A stretch of 64,000 nt of DNA, from NCBI RefSeq assembly GCF_048541825.1, contig NZ_CP183332.1:1612001-1676000 (forward strand), in the 5' to 3' direction. Of the stretch, positions 59,983-64,000 are shown in pieces. Source of the DNA: Caulobacter sp048541825. Its GTDB lineage: Bacteria > Pseudomonadota > Alphaproteobacteria > Caulobacterales > Caulobacteraceae. Position 1 is the stretch's first letter. Every line of letters starts with the position of its first letter. Below the pieces are notes generated by a model that saw only the letters and a program-made list of their open reading frames with translations, did no database searches and had not been told where the DNA came from. A program made the translations under genes and the position numbers.

Positions 59983-60638
59983 CGGCGGCCCTCCGCAGCG
60001 CGGCGTTCCAGCACGCCCTGGCCAGCGGCCAGCAGAGTCGAGACGATCCAGTAGATCGCGGCGGCGGCCAGATACATCGTGAAGATCTCGAAGGTGCGGG
60101 CCGTGATCAGCTGGGTCTGGCGGAACAGCTCCGGCACCTGGATCGTGGCGGCCAGCGAGGTGTCCTTGACCAGGCTGATGAAGCTGTTGGACAGCGGCGC
60201 GACGGCGGTACGGGCGGCCTGGGGCAGGATCACCCGGCGCAGGGCCTGGCCCCGGCTCATGCCCAGCACGGTGGCGGCCTCCCACTGGCCGCGATCGACA
60301 TTGGCGATGGCGCTGCGCAGGATCTCGCAGGCATAGGCGGCGATGTTCAGCGAAAAACCGATGCCGGCCGCCATCAGCGGCGGCAGCTCGATCCCGAACT
60401 GCGGCAGGCCGTAATAGATCAGAAACAGCTGCACCAGCAGCGGCGTGCCACGAATGGCCGAGACATAGACGCCAGCCGGCCAGCGCAGCAGGGCCGAGCG
60501 CGACAGCCGCATCAGGGCCAGCCCAAAGCCCAATACAAGCCCCAGGCTCATGCCGATCAGGCTGAGCGCCACGGTATAGCCCGCGCCCTTCAGCAACAGC
60601 GGCGCCGACTGGGTCAGAAGGTCGAGGGTGGCGTCCAT
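59979..60638 (-). CDS. Polar amino acid ABC transporter, permease
   Basis: A 219-residue HisM/GlnP-type permease with about five helices. The segment EAATVLGMSRGQALRRVILPQAARTAVAPLSNSFISLVKDTSLA is the EAA loop that docks the ATPase. It lies two bases after the binding-protein gene and overlaps the ATPase start. One permease gene only, so it likely works as a homodimer. Confidence 0.94.
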   Translation of the reverse strand: MDATLDLLTQSAPLLLKGAGYTVALSLIGMSLGLVLGFGLALMRLSRSALLRWPAGVYVSAIRGTPLLVQLFLIYYGLPQFGIELPPLMAAGIGFSLNIAAYACEILRSAIANVDRGQWEAATVLGMSRGQALRRVILPQAARTAVAPLSNSFISLVKDTSLAATIQVPELFRQTQLITARTFEIFTMYLAAAAIYWIVSTLLAAGQGVLERRAAEGRR

Positions 60639-60640
60639 GC

Positions 60641-61432
60641 CTATTGGGTCACGTCCGCGCCGAACCAGGTTCGCGAGATCGCCGCCATCCGGCCGTCGGC
60701 GCGCATGGCCGCGATGGCCTGATCGACCAGAACCTTCATGGCCGGATCCTTCAGCATGGCCACACCCTGGTTCTGGGCCGCGAAGGCTGGACCCGCAGCG
60801 ATGAACTCCGGCGAGTTCTTGACGAAGTCGGCGGCCACCAGCCGGTCGTTCAGCACCGCATCGATGCGGCCGGCCTTGAGATCCTGATACTTGGTCGGAT
60901 CGTCGTCATAGGTGCGGATGTCGGCGGTCGGGACATTGGCCCGCGCCCAGCTCTCGTAATTGGTGCCCAGACCCACGCCGACCTTCTTGCCGGCCAGTTC
61001 GGCGGGCGAGTAGGGGCCGGCCTTGCCTCTGAGCACGATGATCTGGATGCCCGACACCGTATAGGGCTTGGAGAAATCGTACTTGGCCGCGCGTTCGGGC
61101 GTGATCGTGATCTGATTGATCACCACGTCGATGCGTCGGGATTCCAGCGCGCCCAGCAGGCCGGCGAAGGGCGAGGGGCTGAACAGCGGCTTGAGGCCCA
61201 TCTGGGCAGCCAGGGCCTTGGCGAAATCGACGTCGAACCCGGCCAGCTGGCCGTCCTTGTCCTGGAAGTTAAACGGCGGATAGGTGCCTTCCAGCCCGAT
61301 ACGCAGGGTCTTGCTGGCCGCGACCCGCTGGGCCGTGGTCTGGGCGGCCGCGTTCCGGGCCTTGTCGCCACAGCCGGCCAGGGTCAGCGCGCCGGCGCCC
61401 AGGAGAATGGTTCGACGGTCGTGGAATCGCAT
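60641..61432 (-). CDS. Polar amino acid ABC transporter, substrate-binding lipoprotein
   Basis: A 263-residue binding protein of the SBP_bac_3 family. The signal ends in lipobox LAGC with Cys21; the DRRTILLGAGA start also resembles a Tat lipoprotein signal. TLRIGLEGTYPPFNFQDKDGQLAGFDVDFAKALA is the family signature, and ALESRRIDVVINQITITPERA follows. Cystine- or glutamine-type substrates are the usual ones for this subgroup. First gene of the transporter operon, divergent from the M48 protease. Confidence 0.93.
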   Translation of the reverse strand: MRFHDRRTILLGAGALTLAGCGDKARNAAAQTTAQRVAASKTLRIGLEGTYPPFNFQDKDGQLAGFDVDFAKALAAQMGLKPLFSPSPFAGLLGALESRRIDVVINQITITPERAAKYDFSKPYTVSGIQIIVLRGKAGPYSPAELAGKKVGVGLGTNYESWARANVPTADIRTYDDDPTKYQDLKAGRIDAVLNDRLVAADFVKNSPEFIAAGPAFAAQNQGVAMLKDPAMKVLVDQAIAAMRADGRMAAISRTWFGADVTQ

Positions 61433-61598
61433 AAAGGCCTCGAAAATCGGTGCGCGACTCCAGTTCTATACGCCGGTGCGTCCTTCGCCAGAGGCAAGCG
61501 CGACCGGCGAACGCTTCCCGCCGCCTGACAAGGAATTAAGCTGACGCCTGCTGCGGACTCTGCCCTTCTCCGGTCCACGAGCTTCAGGGGGAGGGGCA

Positions 61599-62777
61599 AT
61601 GACCCAACAATTCGATGCGGCCGCCGCCACGGCCGCCTATCTGGCGCAGCTGTCACCGGCGGCCCACGCCAAGGCGCAGGCCTATACGCAGGGCGGCCAC
61701 TGGCTGCTGCTGTGGGGTTTTCTGATCTCGGTCGTCACGGCCTGGCTGATCGTCCGCTCGGGCGTGCTGGTCCGGGTGCGATCGGGGCTGGAGAGCCGCC
61801 GTCCGCGCCCGATCGTGGCCAGTTTCGTGGTCGGGGTGATCTATCTGCTGGTCGACTGGGCCCTTGGCCTGCCCTGGTCGGCCTATTCCAACTGGTGGCG
61901 CGAGAAATCGTACGGCATGACCAGTCAGGCCTTCACCGGCTGGCTGGGCGAAGGGGTGATGTCGATAGCCATATCGGCTGTCTTCACCGGTCTGTTTTTC
62001 GTGGCCCTGTATGCACTTATCCGCAAGGCGCGCCGCCTGTGGTGGCTGTGGGCGGGCGGCCTGACCGCCGGCTTCATGGTCCTGGGCATGCTGGTCGCCC
62101 CGATCTATATCGAGCCGCTGTTCAACACGTACACGCCGGCCCCCAACGGCCAGGTGCGCGACGCCGTGGTCCAGATGGCCAAGGCCAATGGCGTGCCGTC
62201 CGACAAGATCTTCATCTATGACGGCTCCAAACAGTCCAACGCCTATACGGCCAATGTCTCGGGCCTGTTCGGCTCGGCGCGGATCGCCATGAGCGACACC
62301 ATGTTCAAGAAGGGCGCTGACCTGGCCGAGGTGCGTGGCGTCGTCGGCCACGAGATGGGCCACTACGCCCGCGGCCACTCCCTCTGGATCACCGGCATCT
62401 TCAGCCTGCTGGCGGTCCTGGCTTTCTTCGTCGTCGATCGCCTGTTCGTTTCCACCCAGCGGCTGCTGGGCGCCGGCGGGGTGACGGGCATCGCCGATCC
62501 TGCCGGCCTGCCGGTGCTGGGGGTGATCCTGGCGGTGCTGGGCCTGCTGGGCGGACCGATCGCCAATACGGTGATCCGGGAGATCGAGACCGACGCCGAC
62601 CGCTACAGCCTCGAGCGTGTCAATGAGCCCGACGGGCTGGCCAAGGCTCTGGTCAAGACCATCGAGTACCGCGCCGCGACGCCCGGCAGGCTGGAGGAGG
62701 CGCTGTTCTATGATCACCCGGCCGTGAGCGTTCGCGTCCGTCGGGCGATGGACTGGAAGGCGGCCCATCCACAATAG
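61599..62777 (+). CDS. M48-family membrane metalloprotease (Ste24-like)
   Basis: A 392-residue integral membrane zinc protease. About seven helices surround VVGHEMGHYARGHS (HExxH) and EIETDADRYSLERV, which gives the third metal ligand. The length and N-terminal part (DWALGLPWSAYSNWWREKSYGMTSQ) match CAAX prenyl protease/Ste24-like bacterial enzymes, used in envelope protein quality control. Start ATG 61599 after GGGGGAGG. Followed by an inverted repeat that may end its mRNA. Confidence 0.93.
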   Translation: MTQQFDAAAATAAYLAQLSPAAHAKAQAYTQGGHWLLLWGFLISVVTAWLIVRSGVLVRVRSGLESRRPRPIVASFVVGVIYLLVDWALGLPWSAYSNWWREKSYGMTSQAFTGWLGEGVMSIAISAVFTGLFFVALYALIRKARRLWWLWAGGLTAGFMVLGMLVAPIYIEPLFNTYTPAPNGQVRDAVVQMAKANGVPSDKIFIYDGSKQSNAYTANVSGLFGSARIAMSDTMFKKGADLAEVRGVVGHEMGHYARGHSLWITGIFSLLAVLAFFVVDRLFVSTQRLLGAGGVTGIADPAGLPVLGVILAVLGLLGGPIANTVIREIETDADRYSLERVNEPDGLAKALVKTIEYRAATPGRLEEALFYDHPAVSVRVRRAMDWKAAHPQ

Positions 62778-62781
62778 TGGC

Positions 62782-62881
62782 TGTCATCCCGGCCAAGCGC
62801 GGAGCGCGCCGAGCCGGGACCGCTACGCGCTCTGAGTTTGCGGCGGTCCCGGCTCTCCGCTTCGCTGCGGCCGGGATGACA
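62782..62881. repeat. Palindromic repeat with downstream T-run (REP-like, possible terminator)
   Basis: TGTCATCCCGGCC (62782-62794) pairs with GGCCGGGATGACA (62869-62881), with further internal pairing (GAGCCGGGACC/GGTCCCGGCTC). On the plus strand the stem is followed by AGATTTTTTTGG, so it can end the M48 protease transcript. It separates that gene from the convergent FabH-like gene. Confidence 0.75.
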
Positions 62882-62897
62882 AGATTTTTTTGGCGCC

Positions 62898-64000
62898 TCA
62901 GCGCTTGCGCACAAACACCGTGCCGGCCGAGTAGCCCGCGCCGAAGCTGCAGATCAGACCTGTCTCACCCGCCGCGAAATCATCATTGGCCATGTGGAAG
63001 GCGATGATCGAGCCGGCCGAGCTGGTGTTGGCGTAGGTGTCCAGGATGATGACGTTCTCGCCGGGGGCGGGATCGCGGCCCAGCACCTTGCGACCGATCA
63101 TCTCGTTCATGTTGATATTGGCCTGGTGCAGCCACAGGCGCTTGAGCGCCTGCGGGTCCACGCCGATGTCGGCGGCGTGCTGCAGGATCATCTCGCTGAC
63201 CATCGGCACCACTTCGCGGAACACCTTGCGGCCCTCCTGCACGAACAGTTTGTCGCGCGCGCCTTCGCCTTCCGGGGCGGCGCGGTTGAGGAAGCCGAAA
63301 TTGTTGCGGATGTTGTTGGAGAACACGGTCTTCAGGCGCGTGCCCAGGATCTCCCAGCCGCCCGTAGCCTGCTCGGCGTCCTCGATGATCACGGCGGTGG
63401 CCACGTCGCCGAAGATGAAGTGGCTGTCGCGATCCTTGAAGTTCAGGTGGCCCGAGCAGATCTCGGGATTGACCATCAGCACCGCCTTGGCGCTGCCCGT
63501 GGCGATGAAGTCGGCGGCGGTCTTGATGCCGAAGGTGGCCGACGAGCAGGCCACGTTCATGTCAAAGGCGAAGCCTTCGATGCCCAGGGCCTGTTGCACC
63601 TCAATGGCCATGGCCGGATAGGCGCGCTGCATGTTCGAGGCGGCGCAGATCACTGCGCCGATCTCGCTGACCGGCTTGCCCCAGGCCTTGATCGCCTGCT
63701 TGGCGGCTTCCACGGCCATTTCGGCCAGGATCGAGATCTCGTCATTGCCGCGCTCGGGCAGGACGGGACGCATCAGGTCCGGGTCAATGATGCCGTCCTT
63801 GTTCATCACGAAGCGCGACTTGATGCCGGACGCCTTCTCGATGAATTCGGGCGAAGAGGGGGCCAGGGCCACCACCTCGCCGGCCGCGATGGCGTCGGCA
63901 TTGGCGGTGTTGAAGCGTTCTACGAAGGCGTTGAAGGCCTCAACCAGTTCGGTGTTCGAAATGCTGAACGGCGGCGTGTACAGCCCCGTGGCGGCGATGA
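62898..64000 (-). CDS. FabH-family beta-ketoacyl synthase III (5' end outside window)
   Basis: At least 367 residues of a thiolase-fold condensing enzyme; the frame is open to position 64000, so the true start is to the right. Catalytic triad: Cys in DMNVACSSATFG, His in LHQANINMNE and Asn in TYANTSSAGSI. EIGAVICAASNMQRAYPA precedes the Cys. It would condense an acyl-CoA with malonyl-ACP or another acyl group. The N-terminal part visible (TGLYTPPFSISNTELVEAFNAFVERFN) is longer than housekeeping FabH, so a specialised role is possible. An apparent start at 63875 is internal. Confidence 0.9.
   Translation of the reverse strand, partial: IAATGLYTPPFSISNTELVEAFNAFVERFNTANADAIAAGEVVALAPSSPEFIEKASGIKSRFVMNKDGIIDPDLMRPVLPERGNDEISILAEMAVEAAKQAIKAWGKPVSEIGAVICAASNMQRAYPAMAIEVQQALGIEGFAFDMNVACSSATFGIKTAADFIATGSAKAVLMVNPEICSGHLNFKDRDSHFIFGDVATAVIIEDAEQATGGWEILGTRLKTVFSNNIRNNFGFLNRAAPEGEGARDKLFVQEGRKVFREVVPMVSEMILQHAADIGVDPQALKRLWLHQANINMNEMIGRKVLGRDPAPGENVIILDTYANTSSAGSIIAFHMANDDFAAGETGLICSFGAGYSAGTVFVRKR

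Noticed and set aside
1..64000. tRNA genes, CRISPR arrays, insertion sequences, CtrA boxes (TTAA-N7-TTAA)
   Set aside because: Looked for by eye on both strands and not found; the TTAA words seen are isolated or inside genes.

Overview
The window is high-GC DNA with tightly packed genes, many joined by ATGA-type overlaps. It almost certainly comes from the chromosome of a Caulobacter-like alphaproteobacterium (order Caulobacterales). The main evidence is the conserved alphaproteobacterial block dusB-ntrB-ntrC-ntrY-ntrX-dat-hfq-hflX-mazG, a fused IspDF enzyme, a COQ10/RatA-like gene directly behind lipA, and intergenic palindromic repeats of the kind scattered through such genomes. I see no rRNA, tRNA, CRISPR array, prophage or insertion sequence. 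The sequence reads as core chromosome with a few accessory inserts.

Layout. 1-7000: an acyl-activating enzyme cut by the left edge, a lipoprotein of the lysophospholipase fold that lacks its serine nucleophile, lipoyl synthase with a COQ10-like partner, a FUSC-type membrane protein, CinA/PncC and IspDF. 7000-17660: dusB, two nitrogen-type two-component systems (NtrBC, NtrYX), a class IV aminotransferase, Hfq, HflX and MazG. 17630-20650: a GPH-type transporter, a small secreted protein and a glycerophosphodiesterase lipoprotein. 20780-24650: a promoter, a cobalamin riboswitch, a BtuB-like TonB-dependent receptor and CobQ, together a corrinoid uptake and assimilation locus. 24700-25870: a PI-PLC-like protein.

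25990-36690 is the most unusual stretch. Eight minus-strand genes follow each other with almost no gaps: a TldD-type protease with a Tat signal, TldE/PmbA, DUF4159, MoxR AAA+ ATPase, DUF58, BatA-type membrane protein, a large DUF4175-like membrane protein and a membrane-anchored protein with an amidotransferase-like look. It resembles a MoxR/Bat envelope-maintenance module coupled to an exported TldD/E peptidase.

37090-42210: NhaA antiporter, then a minus-strand sulfur amino-acid run (cysK, sseA, metC) ending in a DUF1697 gene whose C-terminus is built from a 12-bp tandem repeat. 42330-47130: a Fe-S (6-4)-type photolyase, a small hypothetical gene, cyclopropane fatty acid synthase and a class I CPD photolyase, a light/UV-stress neighbourhood. 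47200-49090: kdsA and hldD for LPS inner core. 49300-52700: an HMG-CoA-synthase-like protein and an SCP-x-type thiolase, separated by a VapBC toxin-antitoxin module on the other strand. 52700-56570: DUF3089, DUF6285, an APH-like phosphotransferase, DUF808 and DUF3892. 56760-61430: recG, a small gene and a polar amino-acid ABC transporter. 61600-64000: an M48 (Ste24-like) protease and a FabH-family ketoacyl synthase cut by the right edge.

All calls rest on reading the translated sequence and its motifs. No database search was run.
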